Part shown: positions 15,850 through 25,365 of the stretch, piece after piece
Numbering within the stretch: the stretch's first letter is position 1
Layout: each line of letters starts with the position of its first letter
Assembly: GCF_023896955.1 (NCBI RefSeq)
Contig: NZ_JAMHIW010000007.1
Location: forward strand, 186,001-250,000
From: Micromonospora sp. RHAY321
Lineage (GTDB): Bacteria > Actinomycetota > Actinomycetes > Mycobacteriales > Micromonosporaceae
Length of the DNA stretch: 64,000 nucleotides
Reading direction: 5' to 3'
The notes under the pieces: generated by a model
Seen by the model: only the letters and a program-made list of their open reading frames with translations
Databases searched by the model: none
What the model was told of the DNA's origin: nothing
Made by a program: the position numbers and the translations under genes

Positions 15850-17697
15850 GTGGAGAGCTATCCGGCGATCGAGGATCACGGGCTCATCGGTGACCTGCAG
15901 ACCGCCGCGCTGGTGACGTGCGACGGAACGATCGACTGGTTCTGCGCGCCGCGCTTCGACTCGCCGAGCATCTTCGCCGCGCTGCTGGACCGCGAGCGGG
16001 GTGGCTACTTCCGCATCGCCCCGCACGACGTCCGGTACGTCACCAAGCAGCTCTACCTGCCGGGCACTCCGATCCTGATCACCCGGTTCATCAGCGCGGA
16101 CGGCGTCGCCGAGGTGATGGACTTCATGCCGGTCACCGGCGAACGGGCCACTGACTCGCACCGCCTGGTCCGCATGGTCAACATGGTCCGGGGCAGCATG
16201 CGGTTCCGGGTCGAGTGCCGGCCCCGGTTCAACTACGCCCGGGATGAGCACCAACTGGAGCGCCACCGTAACGGGTACGTCTTCCGCAGCCGGTCAGCGG
16301 CGCTGACCTTCAACCCGGTCGACCCGGTGCGGCAGCTCATGTCGCAGGGAGGCGACGTCCGCCTGGAGGACGGCGACCTCGTCGCGTACGGCACGCTGAA
16401 CGAGGGCGACACCGGCGGGGTGGTCCTGGAGACGGTTGGCACGGAGCCACGGGTCATCCCGCCGGGAGAGGTCCAGGGGATGTTCGAGTGGACCCGGGAC
16501 TACTGGCGACGCTGGGTCGAGCGTTCCCGATACACCGGGCGGTGGCGGGAGATGGTCGAGCGCTCGGCCATCACGCTGAAGCTCATGACGTACGCGCCGA
16601 CCGGCGCGATGATCGCCGCCCCCACCGCCGCGCTGCCCGAACTGGTCGGCGGCACCCGCAACTGGGACTACCGCTACACCTGGGTACGCGACACGTCGTT
16701 CTCGGTGCACGCGCTGCTCGGCCTCGGCTTCACCGAGGAGGTCAGCCGATACATGGACTGGCTGGACGAGCGGATCCGCGAGGCCGGTGACCACCAGGAC
16801 CCGCTGAAGATCATGTATCGGGTGGACGGCTCCTCCGACCTGCACGAGGAGATTCTCGACCACCTGGAGGGCTACCGGGGCTCCCGACCGGTGCGGATCG
16901 GCAACGGCGCCGCCGACCAGCTCCAACTCGACATCCACGGCGAGGCCCTGTACGCCATGCATCTCGCCGACGAACAGGGCATCCGCGTCTCGCACCAGGT
17001 GTGGAAGAGCACCGTCCGACTCGTGGACTGGCTCTGCCAGCACTGGGACCAGCCCGACGCCGGCATCTGGGAGAGCCGCCACCACCCCCGCAACTACACC
17101 TTCGGCCGGGTGATGTCCTGGGTCGCGCTGGACCGGGCCATCCGCCTCGCCACCCGCACCGGCCGCCCCGGCGACCTCACCTGCTGGTCGGAGCAACGCA
17201 ACAGGATCTACAACCAGGTCATGGCCCGCGGATACCACCACGCACGCGGCAGCTTCGTGCAGGCGTACGACGAGAACGTGCTGGACGCAGCCCTGCTCGC
17301 CATGCCGGCGGTCGGCTTCGTGACGCCGAGCGACCCCCTCTGGCAGTCCACCCTGAAGGCGATCGAGCGCGAGCTGGTCTCCGACAGCCTGGTCCACCGG
17401 TACGACCCGGTCCACTCCCCCGACGGTCTTCCCGGGCACGAGGGCACCTTCAACATGTGCACGTTCTGGTACGTCGAGGCGCTGGCCCGCTCCGGTCGGC
17501 TGGACGACGCCCGGCTCACCTTCGAGAAGATGTTCACCTTCAGCAACCACCTCGGCCTGTACGCCGAGGAGATCGCCTCGACCGGGGAGCAGATCGGCAA
17601 CTACCCGCAGGCGTTCAGTCACCTCTCCCTGATCAACTCGGCACTGGCACTGAACGACCTGCTCGACGCCGAGGCCGACGCCCGGCGCCGCCGGTAG
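15850..17697 (+). CDS. Glycoside hydrolase family 15 (glucoamylase/trehalase type)
   Basis: A GH15 enzyme of about 615 residues with an N-terminal beta-sandwich (to about 250) and an (alpha/alpha)6 catalytic barrel. It starts with YPAIEDHGLIGDLQTAALV and has DGTIDWFCAPRFD, NWDYRYTWVRDTSFSVHALL (about residue 268), NGAADQLQLDIHGE and HEGTFNMCTFWYVEALA (about 529). This form is common in actinobacteria and includes trehalases and alpha-glucosidases. It lacks a signal peptide, so intracellular trehalose or maltooligosaccharide hydrolysis is likely. The GTG at 15850 has GGGAGG very close; an ATG at 15779 with GAGGG upstream would add 24 residues and cannot be excluded. Confidence 0.88.
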   Translation: MESYPAIEDHGLIGDLQTAALVTCDGTIDWFCAPRFDSPSIFAALLDRERGGYFRIAPHDVRYVTKQLYLPGTPILITRFISADGVAEVMDFMPVTGERATDSHRLVRMVNMVRGSMRFRVECRPRFNYARDEHQLERHRNGYVFRSRSAALTFNPVDPVRQLMSQGGDVRLEDGDLVAYGTLNEGDTGGVVLETVGTEPRVIPPGEVQGMFEWTRDYWRRWVERSRYTGRWREMVERSAITLKLMTYAPTGAMIAAPTAALPELVGGTRNWDYRYTWVRDTSFSVHALLGLGFTEEVSRYMDWLDERIREAGDHQDPLKIMYRVDGSSDLHEEILDHLEGYRGSRPVRIGNGAADQLQLDIHGEALYAMHLADEQGIRVSHQVWKSTVRLVDWLCQHWDQPDAGIWESRHHPRNYTFGRVMSWVALDRAIRLATRTGRPGDLTCWSEQRNRIYNQVMARGYHHARGSFVQAYDENVLDAALLAMPAVGFVTPSDPLWQSTLKAIERELVSDSLVHRYDPVHSPDGLPGHEGTFNMCTFWYVEALARSGRLDDARLTFEKMFTFSNHLGLYAEEIASTGEQIGNYPQAFSHLSLINSALALNDLLDAEADARRRR

Positions 17698-17911
17698 AGC
17701 GGCCTCAGCCCGGGACGGTTGCGACCTGGATCGGACCGGGCCGGCGAGCAGGCAGCTCATTTGCCACACATCGGGGCGCATCCCATGGAAGTGAGGCGTG
17801 GGCAGCGACGCGGCAGATAGCTATCACATTGATGAGCTTGCATGTGATGAGCGATCTCCGGTATGAAGGCTGAAGCACGTATCGGTGCTGGTTCCTGGGG
17901 AGGAGCGACAG

Positions 17912-19141
17912 ATGAAACATGCCCTGCGCCGCCTACGAACGGGGGCGGTCGCGCTCGCTGCCTGCACACTCGGGCTGAGCCTGCTGTCGGTACCCGCCGC
18001 CGAGGCGTACTCGGCTCAGCCTCTCGCCCCGCAATCCGAGCGGGCACCGGAATCGAACCAATTCTCGGCCGAGGGTGTGACCACGGTCGGTGAACTCCGC
18101 ACCGTCGACAGCTCGCTGTCCTACGCCAGTGACGGCAGGACTCAGATCATTCAGCACCCCGGTGCCACCTACGTCAAGGTCCACTTCAGCTCGCTGCGTC
18201 TGGGCCAGGGCGACTACGTCACGGTGTCGAGCCGCGACGGCAAGGAGAGCTACCGGTACGACCGCCACCTGAACCGGGCGACCGGTTCGGACTACACCAC
18301 CGACGGACAGCCGGGTTTCTGGGCCATGTCGGTGGAGGGTGACACCGCCGTGGTGACGCTGCACAGCAGCCGCCCCGCACGTGGCAGCGCGGCCACCATC
18401 GACCGGTTCTGGCGCGGATACGACCGCACGGAGGTCACCCAGCACAACTTCTCCATCCAGTCCGTGTGCAGCACCGACGCCAGACGGGACGTGGTCTGCT
18501 ACCAGAACAGCCACCCCACCGAGTACGCCCGCGGCAGGGCGGTTGCGCGGCTGCTGATCAGCGGCGGTGGAATGTGCACCACCTGGCGGGTCGGCAACAC
18601 CAACCGGATGCTGACGAACAAGCACTGCTTCTCCACGCAGTCCGCCGTCAGCGGCAGCGAGATGCAGTTCAACTACCAGTGCGCCACCTGCGGCGGCGGG
18701 AACCCCGGTGCCGGTACCAAGGTCAGCGGCGCGACCCTCTACAAGGTGAGCAGCGGCGGCTCCGGCGAGCTGGACTACGCCCTGTTCTCGGTCAACAACT
18801 TCGCCTCCATCCAGGGATTCGGCACGCTGTACCTGGCGACCACCGCCACCAGCAACGGCACCCGGATGTACGTCCCCGGGCACGGCGACGGCAGCCCGAA
18901 GCGCCTGTCGATCTACGAGGACACCCAGAACGGCGCGACCTGCACCGTCCGGAACGCGAACTACAACACCTGGAACATCAGCTACAGCTGCGACACCTCC
19001 GGCGGCAACTCGGGTTCGCCGGTGCTGAACGCCAGCCACCGTGTGATCGCCCTGCACCACCTGGGCGGTTGCCCGTCCAACCAGGGCGCGAAGGCGCACC
19101 TGATCTACAACGAGATCGCCAGCCTGATCGACAACGGCTGA
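17912..19141 (+). CDS. Secreted trypsin-like serine protease (lysyl endopeptidase-like)
   Basis: A 409-residue secreted S1-type protease. The ATG at 17912 follows GGGGAGGAG. A Sec signal runs to about residue 31 (SVPAAEA). An N-terminal region of about 175 residues precedes the catalytic domain. The triad is visible: His238 in LTNKHC, Asp288 in ELDYALF and Ser367 in SGGNSGSP. The layout and the many Cys in the catalytic part (CSTDARRDVVC, CATCGG) resemble Achromobacter lysyl endopeptidase relatives. A strong terminator hairpin follows. Lys specificity is inferred only from family likeness. Confidence 0.88.
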   Translation: MKHALRRLRTGAVALAACTLGLSLLSVPAAEAYSAQPLAPQSERAPESNQFSAEGVTTVGELRTVDSSLSYASDGRTQIIQHPGATYVKVHFSSLRLGQGDYVTVSSRDGKESYRYDRHLNRATGSDYTTDGQPGFWAMSVEGDTAVVTLHSSRPARGSAATIDRFWRGYDRTEVTQHNFSIQSVCSTDARRDVVCYQNSHPTEYARGRAVARLLISGGGMCTTWRVGNTNRMLTNKHCFSTQSAVSGSEMQFNYQCATCGGGNPGAGTKVSGATLYKVSSGGSGELDYALFSVNNFASIQGFGTLYLATTATSNGTRMYVPGHGDGSPKRLSIYEDTQNGATCTVRNANYNTWNISYSCDTSGGNSGSPVLNASHRVIALHHLGGCPSNQGAKAHLIYNEIASLIDNG

Positions 19142-19154
19142 GGCGACAACCGAA

Positions 19155-19199
19155 CCGATGGGCCGCCGAGGCGCGATGTGCGCCTTGGCGGCCCATCGG
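19155..19199. terminator. Bidirectional terminator hairpin
   Basis: Two 20-base arms (starting CCGATGGGCCGCC and ending GGCGGCCCATCGG) pair with a single G-T wobble around a GATGT loop. It lies 13 bases after the protease stop and about 60 bases beyond the stop of the convergent membrane gene, so it can serve both. Confidence 0.85.
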
Positions 19200-19258
19200 C
19201 ATCCTCGCCGCTCGCCCTCGACGACCGCGGCCGCCCGAAGCCGTCACTCTGGTCGCCT

Positions 19259-19735
19259 TCACCGCAAGGCGCGCCTGCGATGGTCAAGGCCGACGGCAAT
19301 CAACAGCGGGCCCCAGGCGAGCAGTGGAACGTAGTACCGCAAGGTGTCCCAGCCCGGCCGCTCGTGCACGACCGCGTCCTGCATCGCGGCCGGGCTCCAA
19401 CCCCGATCGACGAAGTGGAACGCCTGGTTCAGGAGGAAGTAGGCGCAGATGGCCACGAGCAGTAGGCCGCCACTGATCGCCAGCCGTGTCACGGCGCGAG
19501 GCGGAATTGGTCTGCCGCCGAGCCAGCGAGGAAGACGCTGGCCCCACTGGTGAACGAGCCCGAGTGTCAGGATGGCGAGGGCCATGGACAGCACGGACAG
19601 GGTGGTCAGATACCAGCCGACAGTGCTGCCCGTAGCTCCGGTCAAACGCCAGATTGCTGACGGTAGAACACAGAGCGGCACGGCGTAGGCGGCGGCAACC
19701 GCCCAGCGGGACGGGCGGGCATGGGTGAGGCTCAT
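19259..19735 (-). CDS. Small four-helix membrane protein (member A of a local family)
   Basis: A 158-residue integral membrane protein with about four hydrophobic segments. No known family. It shares the block LGLVHQWGQRLPRWLGGRPI with two other genes of this window: WGQKFPRWVPGLRGRRVPR in the gene at 24268 and WGRIWPGWVLPLAGRRVPR in the broken gene at 20029. All have the same pattern: a helix ending in L-L-hxWG, a basic loop with PRW, then a helix pair. It looks like a C-terminal half of that family. Confidence 0.7.
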   Translation of the reverse strand: MSLTHARPSRWAVAAAYAVPLCVLPSAIWRLTGATGSTVGWYLTTLSVLSMALAILTLGLVHQWGQRLPRWLGGRPIPPRAVTRLAISGGLLLVAICAYFLLNQAFHFVDRGWSPAAMQDAVVHERPGWDTLRYYVPLLAWGPLLIAVGLDHRRRALR

Positions 19736-20028
19736 GGCTCCCTCCCTCCAATCGTCGAATGCCCATCACCTTTCCCGGAGCGCCCGCGACCGACCTCCCC
19801 CGGGAGAGCCACCTGATTCCCTCGCTCAGGGGGACCGTGGGGACCTACTCATCGGGGTCAACTCGGCCAGTCCGCCGTCTCAAGCGCGGGAAAGCGCTGC
19901 AACGGCCTGCCTGACGGGTCGACCGACGCGGGAGTGCGACCGCCGAGGACCGCCAATCCCCCGGCAGTGGCAGTGCACTCCCCTGTGGCGGGGAGGAGAG
20001 ACCTTCCATCGCCAGCGATCATCGGTCC

Positions 20029-21080
20029 ATGGTGGTCTGTGTGGTTGACGGGTTCCGGCTTCGATGGCCCGGATATCGATCCATCGCGCTCGTCACCGTG
20101 CTCCGGGCCGTGCGCGCTATCTCGAGGTCGCACGTCGGCCGGCCGCGCCACCGCCGTCCTTCGGTGGAGGGAGAGCCCGAGAGGATCTGGAGAGGGTGGG
20201 GGCCAGCGGTCGCCGCGGTGTGGGTCGCGACGTACGCGGTTGCCCATGGCTGGTGGGCCGTCCGGGGCGCGCCACGGTTCGCCGAGCCCGGCGAATCCCT
20301 CTTTCCGGAGGGCTGGCTTCCGGTGGCGCCCGCGATGCTGTCGGCGGCTGCGATCCTGCTGATCAGGGCGGGTGCCGAACGAGACTGGAGCAGCGGGGTT
20401 CGATGGACGCTGGCCGCAGTCGGCTGGATGTCCGGCGCGTCGATGATCCTGTACTCGTTCATGTTTCCGCTGAGTCTCTTGATGATCCTCGGTGGCCTGT
20501 TCGGGATGGATCTCAGTGCGACGGACTGGGTGACCTTGTCGGCACAGGGGGGTGGTGCCATCGGCGGGGCGGTGACGATCGCCATCGCCCTTGCCGAGCA
20601 ACGGCGGGCACGTGACGCCTGCCAGAGCTGCGGTCGCGTTCATGGCCGTTCGGCCGAGCGGCGAGACGATCCCTCGCCGTCCTGGGCGTACGTCGCCGGA
20701 TACCTGGCGGTCGTCGCGTGCGTGGCACGTTTATCGTCATGATGCTCCTCGCGGGCACGCTGCTGCCGCTGGCACTGGTGCACCGCTGGGGTCGCATCTG
20801 GCCCGGGTGGGTGCTTCCGCTCGCCGGCCGACGGGTGCCGCGCTGGCTGGTGGCTGGCCCGGGGTTCTTCGTGGGTGCCGGCCTCACCACGTACTTCGGC
20901 ATCGGCGGCATGACCGCCTGGGCCACCGGCAACAACGTGAGCGGGGCGACGTGGTTCCTGGCCGTCGTGCTGCCGGCCTACACCCTGTGGGGCCTGGGCC
21001 TGTTGGTCGCCGCCACCTCGTACCTCAGCCTGACCAGACCCGAGTGCGCGCGAGCTTCGGCGCCACCGCCGGCACACTGA
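20029..21080 (+). pseudogene. Broken membrane-protein gene (member B of a local family)
   Basis: Two overlapping reading frames (20029-20742 and 20718-21080) together resemble the intact membrane protein encoded at 24268. The first ends in SWAYVAGYLAVVACVA, matching RRWAYVAVALPVVGWAVPHG of the intact copy; the second starts inside the following helix (MMLLAGTLLPLALVHRWG), matching a helix about 35 residues later. So about 100 bases appear lost and the frame is shifted at about 20730. An intact product would have been near 370 residues. The true start of the first part is unclear: GTG 20164 is a likely alternative to ATG 20029. It could instead be two short proteins, but the alignment argues for decay. 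Confidence 0.6.
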
Positions 21081-21167
21081 CGCTGACTGGCCGCAAACGT
21101 GGACGTTCACCCGCTGCAAGGAACTCCCGCCTGCAGCACCCGGTGAGTCCCAAGAGGAGAGACAACC

Positions 21168-21809
21168 ATGGGCAGCACGTTGGCCGACATCCTGGACGCG
21201 GCAGCACACGGGCGCTTCCCGCCGGCGGACGGCGGGACCACCGTCGTACTGCAGCCAAGCCACCGCGACGCCGGAGTGATCGCATTCACCGGGCACTCGG
21301 TGGTGTTCATCGACGAAGACCCCAGGTGGGTACGCCGCACGCTGGCCACTCTCGACTGCGACGGCCTGGCCGCCGCGATGAATCCACGCTTCTTGACTGC
21401 GCTGCTCGACCGCACGCGGCGGTCCACGGACACCATCGACCTCCTGACAGTCGCGAGCCCTCTTCCGGGTGCGCCCCCTCTGAAGCTGAACGAGGTTGTG
21501 AACGCCGGTCATCCCCGCGAAGCCAGGGCACGTAAGCGCCGTGATGACGTCCGCGTCTGGGCGGCCGACGGCGGAGTGGTCGTTCTCGGCCGAGGCGTAG
21601 CAGGTCGCTGGGAGACGGCGATCGAGGTCGACGAGGGATGTCGCCACCGGGGCCTGGGGCGGGCACTGGCGACAGCAGCCCGGCATCTCGTCCCCGCCGG
21701 ACAGCCGGTCTGGGCACAACAGGCCGCCGGCAACGCGCGCAGTGTGCGCGCCTTCCAGGCGGCCGGGTTTCGACCGGTGGGAGCCGAAGCCCTGCTTCTC
21801 GAGACGTAG
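21168..21809 (+). CDS. GNAT-family N-acetyltransferase
   Basis: A 213-residue protein. The ATG at 21168 follows GAGGAGAG. The C-terminal half is a GNAT domain: ETAIEVDEGCRHRGLGRAL is motif A with the R-x-x-G-x-G loop that binds the acetyl-CoA pyrophosphate, followed by the late N-A-R-S-V-R-A-F-Q-A-A-G-F segment. The N-terminal half is less typical and may form a regulatory or second GNAT-like lobe. A terminator hairpin follows. Substrate unknown. Confidence 0.82.
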   Translation: MGSTLADILDAAAHGRFPPADGGTTVVLQPSHRDAGVIAFTGHSVVFIDEDPRWVRRTLATLDCDGLAAAMNPRFLTALLDRTRRSTDTIDLLTVASPLPGAPPLKLNEVVNAGHPREARARKRRDDVRVWAADGGVVVLGRGVAGRWETAIEVDEGCRHRGLGRALATAARHLVPAGQPVWAQQAAGNARSVRAFQAAGFRPVGAEALLLET

Positions 21810-21825
21810 GCATTTCATTGTCAAG

Positions 21826-21860
21826 GCTGACGGAGCCCCGTGTGCGGGAGCACCGTCAGC
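21826..21860 (+). terminator. Terminator hairpin after the GNAT gene
   Basis: GCTGACGG pairs with CCGTCAGC, and an inner CCCG/CGGG stem closes on TGTG. It lies 16 bases after the GNAT stop and separates it from the amidohydrolase gene. Confidence 0.65.
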
Positions 21861-21902
21861 TGAGAGTCTGGCCGAAACGGCTCAACGTGACGGGGAGGGT
21901 CG

Positions 21903-23093
21903 ATGACGAGACTTGCTGTCCGGGCGGCGCGGATGTTCGACGGCGAGCGGCTGGTGGGCGGCGGGGTGCTGCTCCTGCTGGACGACGGGCGCATCGTCGA
22001 GGTGCGCCGGGGTCGGGCCGAGGTGCCGGAGGGCTGGCCGGTGCGCGAGGAACCGGACGGCACCGTGCTGCCCGGCTTGATCGATGCGCACGTGCACCTG
22101 TGCGCCGACGCTGGGCCCGACGCTCTCGGCCGGCTCGCCGAGCGTCCCGAGCCGGATCTCGACGCGGTCATCGAGGCGTCACTGCGCTCGCACCTGGCAG
22201 CCGGCGTCACGACGGTTCGGGACCTGGGCGACCTGCGCGGCGCCGTGCTCCGGTGGCGGGACCGGGAGGTGCGCGACGATCTGCCAACGGTGGTGGCGTC
22301 GGGCGCGCCGGTCACCAGCGTCGGCGGGCACTGCTGGTCGATGGGGGGTGAGGCGAGCGGCGTCGACGGAGTCCGCGAGGCCGTGCGGCTGCGCGCGGAG
22401 GCCGGCGCCGACCTGGTGAAGGTCATGGCCAGCGGTGGGGTGTTCACCCCCGGCACCGACACCACCCGGCCTCAGTTCACCGACCAGGAGCTGACCGCCG
22501 CGCTGACCCGAGCACACGACCTGGGCCTGCCGGTGACCGCGCACGCGCACGCGCTCAGCGCGGTCGAGCAGGCGCTGCGCGTCGGTGTCGACGGCATCGA
22601 ACACTGCACGTGCGTGAGCGCGACCGGCGCCCGCGTCCCCGACGAGCTCGCGGACCGCCTGGCCACGTCCGGGGTGGCGGTCTGTGCGACGCTCGGCACC
22701 GAGCCTGCCGTGGTCACGCCACCGGAGGTGGTGGCGATGGCGGCGCGGCTCGGGCTCAGCGAGGCGACGCTGCGCGACGGCGTTACCACCCTGCACCGGG
22801 CCGGGGTCCGCCTGGTGGCCGGCTCGGACGCGGGCCTCGGCCCGGCGAAGCCGCACGGGATCCTGCCAGAGACGCTCATCGAGTACGTCGCGTGCGGCGT
22901 CCCCGCCACCGCGGCCCTCGCCGCGGCCACCTCGGTCGGCGCCGAGGTGTGCGGCCTCGGGCGGAGCAAGGGGCGGGTCCGCCCCGGATTCGACGCCGAC
23001 CTGCTGGTCGTGAACGGCGACCCGACGAGCGACATCACCGTACTGCGCCGCCCGCTCGCCGTGTACCGCGCCGGCGATCCGGTGACCAGATGA
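21903..23093 (+). CDS. Amidohydrolase (imidazolonepropionase/prolidase-like)
   Basis: A 396-residue metal-dependent amidohydrolase. Metal and catalytic motifs are complete: DAHVHL (about residue 61), VKVMASGG (Lys), TAHAHALS, GIEHCT and AGSDAGLG (Asp). The C-terminal part returns to the small beta-sandwich (GRVRPGFDADLLVVNGDP), as is normal. The ATG at 21903 follows GGGGAGGG. This subfamily hydrolyses cyclic amides or dipeptide-like substrates such as Xaa-Pro; which one is not clear. No signal peptide. It converges with the MBL gene, with a hairpin between. Confidence 0.88.
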   Translation: MTRLAVRAARMFDGERLVGGGVLLLLDDGRIVEVRRGRAEVPEGWPVREEPDGTVLPGLIDAHVHLCADAGPDALGRLAERPEPDLDAVIEASLRSHLAAGVTTVRDLGDLRGAVLRWRDREVRDDLPTVVASGAPVTSVGGHCWSMGGEASGVDGVREAVRLRAEAGADLVKVMASGGVFTPGTDTTRPQFTDQELTAALTRAHDLGLPVTAHAHALSAVEQALRVGVDGIEHCTCVSATGARVPDELADRLATSGVAVCATLGTEPAVVTPPEVVAMAARLGLSEATLRDGVTTLHRAGVRLVAGSDAGLGPAKPHGILPETLIEYVACGVPATAALAAATSVGAEVCGLGRSKGRVRPGFDADLLVVNGDPTSDITVLRRPLAVYRAGDPVTR

Positions 23094-23105
23094 TTGATTC
23101 CGAGG

Positions 23106-23129
23106 GTCTGTCAGAAGCACCTGACAGAC
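23106..23129. terminator. Hairpin between convergent genes
   Basis: GTCTGTCAG and CTGACAGAC form a perfect 9-bp stem with an AAGCAC loop, 12 bases after the amidohydrolase stop and 62 bases beyond the convergent MBL gene stop. Confidence 0.55.
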
Positions 23130-23191
23130 ACAGACCGAGGTCGGAGGCAGGCACGGGACAGCCATCGTGGTGCGCCTGATGCCGCCTACGG

Positions 23192-23986
23192 CTACCGCCC
23201 AACCTGGGCTTTCCTGCGCAGGTAGGTCTCGGCCAACTGGCGAAGGCGTGTCCTGTCGAAGCTGTGCCCATGGCCGGGATGGACGACGGACACGTCGAGG
23301 TCGGCGAGGAACTCCATGCTTCGCCGGTAGGCAGCCACGTCGGAGTTCGGCAGGTTGTCGATCAAGGCACCGTCGTAGATGACATCGCCGGAATACAAGG
23401 TACCCGTGCGCTCCTCCAGCACGGCGACGCTTCCCGGTGTGTGGCCGGGAAGGTGCAGCACAGTCAGTACTCGCCCACCCAGGTCGATTCGGTCGCCGTC
23501 GTCGAGCAGGCGGTTCAGGGTCATCGGTTCGACCCGGTAGGTACCCGGGTCGTAGCCGGGAGCGGGCACAGCGTCGATCATGAGCTCCGGGACCGGTTCT
23601 CCCGCCGCGTCGATCCCGAGTCTGTCGTAAAGCTCCGCGCCGTAGAGGCTCGCCGGTATCCCCACCGCCAGGAGCTCCGCCTCGGCGGGATGGGCTGCCC
23701 GGTCACCGAACTCGGGCGCCCCACCGACATGATCCAGGTGCGCGTGGGTGAGCAGGACCATCGGATCCCGCTCGAACAGGACCGGAATCGCCTCCCGCAA
23801 CGCGACGACACCGAGCCCGGCGTCGACCACGATGTCACGATCGTTGCCGCGCAACCACCAGAAGTTCGCCGACACCAGCTCGTTGACGTGCGGTTCCGAA
23901 ATCCGGATGACGCCACCACCCATGTCGGCCTGCGCATACCAGTCGACCATGTCCACACCCACCTGCTCGACAACGTCCTCGCTCAC
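23192..23986 (-). CDS. MBL-fold metallo-hydrolase
   Basis: A 264-residue metallo-beta-lactamase-fold hydrolase. The metal ligands are visible: THAHLDHVGG (HxHxDH), HLPGHTPGS (third His), SGDVIYDG (bridging Asp) and VVHPGHGHSFDR (last His). This is the glyoxalase II-like branch. The GTG at 23986 has GGAGGGG nine bases upstream; an internal ATG at 23951 is a weaker choice. An unusual double inverted repeat (24041-24074) lies 55-88 bases before the start. The substrate is not known. Confidence 0.88.
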   Translation of the reverse strand: MSEDVVEQVGVDMVDWYAQADMGGGVIRISEPHVNELVSANFWWLRGNDRDIVVDAGLGVVALREAIPVLFERDPMVLLTHAHLDHVGGAPEFGDRAAHPAEAELLAVGIPASLYGAELYDRLGIDAAGEPVPELMIDAVPAPGYDPGTYRVEPMTLNRLLDDGDRIDLGGRVLTVLHLPGHTPGSVAVLEERTGTLYSGDVIYDGALIDNLPNSDVAAYRRSMEFLADLDVSVVHPGHGHSFDRTRLRQLAETYLRRKAQVGR

Positions 23987-24040
23987 ACCGGACCGCCCCT
24001 CCAACCCGATACAACTGGGCCCATTCCAGGTCTGCACTCC

Positions 24041-24074
24041 CCCGGTAGAGGGAGCGCCTCCCCCCTCTACCGGG
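24041..24074. promoter_or_regulatory. Perfect 12-bp inverted repeat in a divergent promoter region
   Basis: CCCGGTAGAGGG (24041-24052) and CCCTCTACCGGG (24063-24074) are exact reverse complements separated by 10 bases. Each arm also contains a smaller CTCCC...GGGAG dyad, the layout seen in MerR-type operators. It lies between the MBL gene (start 23986, leftward) and the membrane gene (start 24268, rightward). No MerR gene is nearby. It could also be an RNA hairpin in the MBL leader. Confidence 0.45.
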
Positions 24075-24267
24075 AGGACAGCCCCGACAGTCGGCACGGA
24101 GCATTGCTCCATGACCCGCAAGCCTCGTTCTGTCAGTCCCGGGTGACCCCGGCCGTGGTCGAGATGGTCAAGCGATGACGGCGAGGCAACGGCTAGGGCG
24201 CACGCGGGTCCCGGAACGCACGGCCACGAATCCGGCACGGCGTCAGGACGATCCGCAGGGGGTTGGC

Positions 24268-25365
24268 ATGTCAGGTCTTCCGGCTCGTTCCCCCCGACAA
24301 GCTGCCGCTCCTCGGGTCCGGCCTTGGGCGGTGGCCTGCGTCGTGTTCGTCGTCGCCGAGCTGACGTTGCGGGCGTACTGGATCGCGGGTGGCCGGTGGG
24401 GGTACACCGCCTGCGACCGCACCAATCTGGTCGACCCGACGGGCGGATGCGGCGCGAACCAGGTCGGGACACTGCCGTTCTGGGCGGGGTGGGGAGCGGT
24501 GGGGGTCGGTGCCGCCCTCGCGGTGCTGGTCGTGTACGCGGTCCGGTTCCCCGGCCGCTACCCGGCCGTCGGCAGTTGGGCGGCGGCCGCGCTGCTCCTG
24601 GTCCTCGCGTTCCCGCTACACCTGCTCTTCGAGATCCCTGCGGCGTTGGCGGGACGCCCCTCGGACTGGCGCGACCTCGGCGCACGGCTCGCGCTGGCGG
24701 CCGGCGGTCTCCTGTTCGCCGGGCTCGCCAACGCCTGCGCTCCGCAGCGCGGAGCGCGGGAGGCCGGATACCAGCCGGTGCCGCGGTGGACCCGCCGCTG
24801 GGCGTACGTGGCGGTCGCCCTGCCGGTGGTCGGCTGGGCCGTGCCGCACGGGCTGTGGGTGCTCGGCGTTCCGTTCGGAATCTCCCAGCGGGAACTGGAT
24901 GACATCCACCGGAACCTCTCGACCTGGACCGGCGTGGCGATCACCCTCGTCCCGCCGCTCGCCGGCCTGCTCGTTCTCGGGTTGATACAGCGCTGGGGGC
25001 AGAAGTTCCCACGCTGGGTGCCGGGACTGCGGGGGCGCCGGGTCCCCCGGCTCCTAGCGGTGACCCCCGCCGGGGTGGTGGCGCTCACGCTGGTTACCTA
25101 CAGCGTCTTGAGCGCCGCGGTGCTCGTGAGGCAGGTGCTCACCGGCGACACGCACTGGTCGGATGTGCGGGAGGGGTGGGCGGTGAGCGCCACCCTGCTG
25201 GTGTTCCTCGGCTGGGGAGTGGCACTGGGCGTCACCACCACCGGCTACGCCATCACCACCCGGCCTCGTCAGGAGCGAGCCACGAACACCGAGGTCTCGC
25301 TCGGAGACGCGTGCCGGCCGGGTACCGCACCTAGCGGACGGTGGCGCGGGCGGCGGTGTCGATGA
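24268..25365 (+). CDS. Multi-pass membrane protein (intact member of a local family)
   Basis: A 365-residue integral membrane protein with about eight hydrophobic segments in two halves of four. No known family. The ATG at 24268 follows AGGGGG. A Cys-bearing extracytoplasmic loop lies after the first helix (TACDRTNLVDPTGGCG). It is the intact relative of the broken gene at 20029-21080 and of the smaller gene at 19259. Its last codons overlap the stop of the convergent alpha/beta hydrolase gene by 35 bases. Confidence 0.75.
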   Translation: MSGLPARSPRQAAAPRVRPWAVACVVFVVAELTLRAYWIAGGRWGYTACDRTNLVDPTGGCGANQVGTLPFWAGWGAVGVGAALAVLVVYAVRFPGRYPAVGSWAAAALLLVLAFPLHLLFEIPAALAGRPSDWRDLGARLALAAGGLLFAGLANACAPQRGAREAGYQPVPRWTRRWAYVAVALPVVGWAVPHGLWVLGVPFGISQRELDDIHRNLSTWTGVAITLVPPLAGLLVLGLIQRWGQKFPRWVPGLRGRRVPRLLAVTPAGVVALTLVTYSVLSAAVLVRQVLTGDTHWSDVREGWAVSATLLVFLGWGVALGVTTTGYAITTRPRQERATNTEVSLGDACRPGTAPSGRWRGRRCR

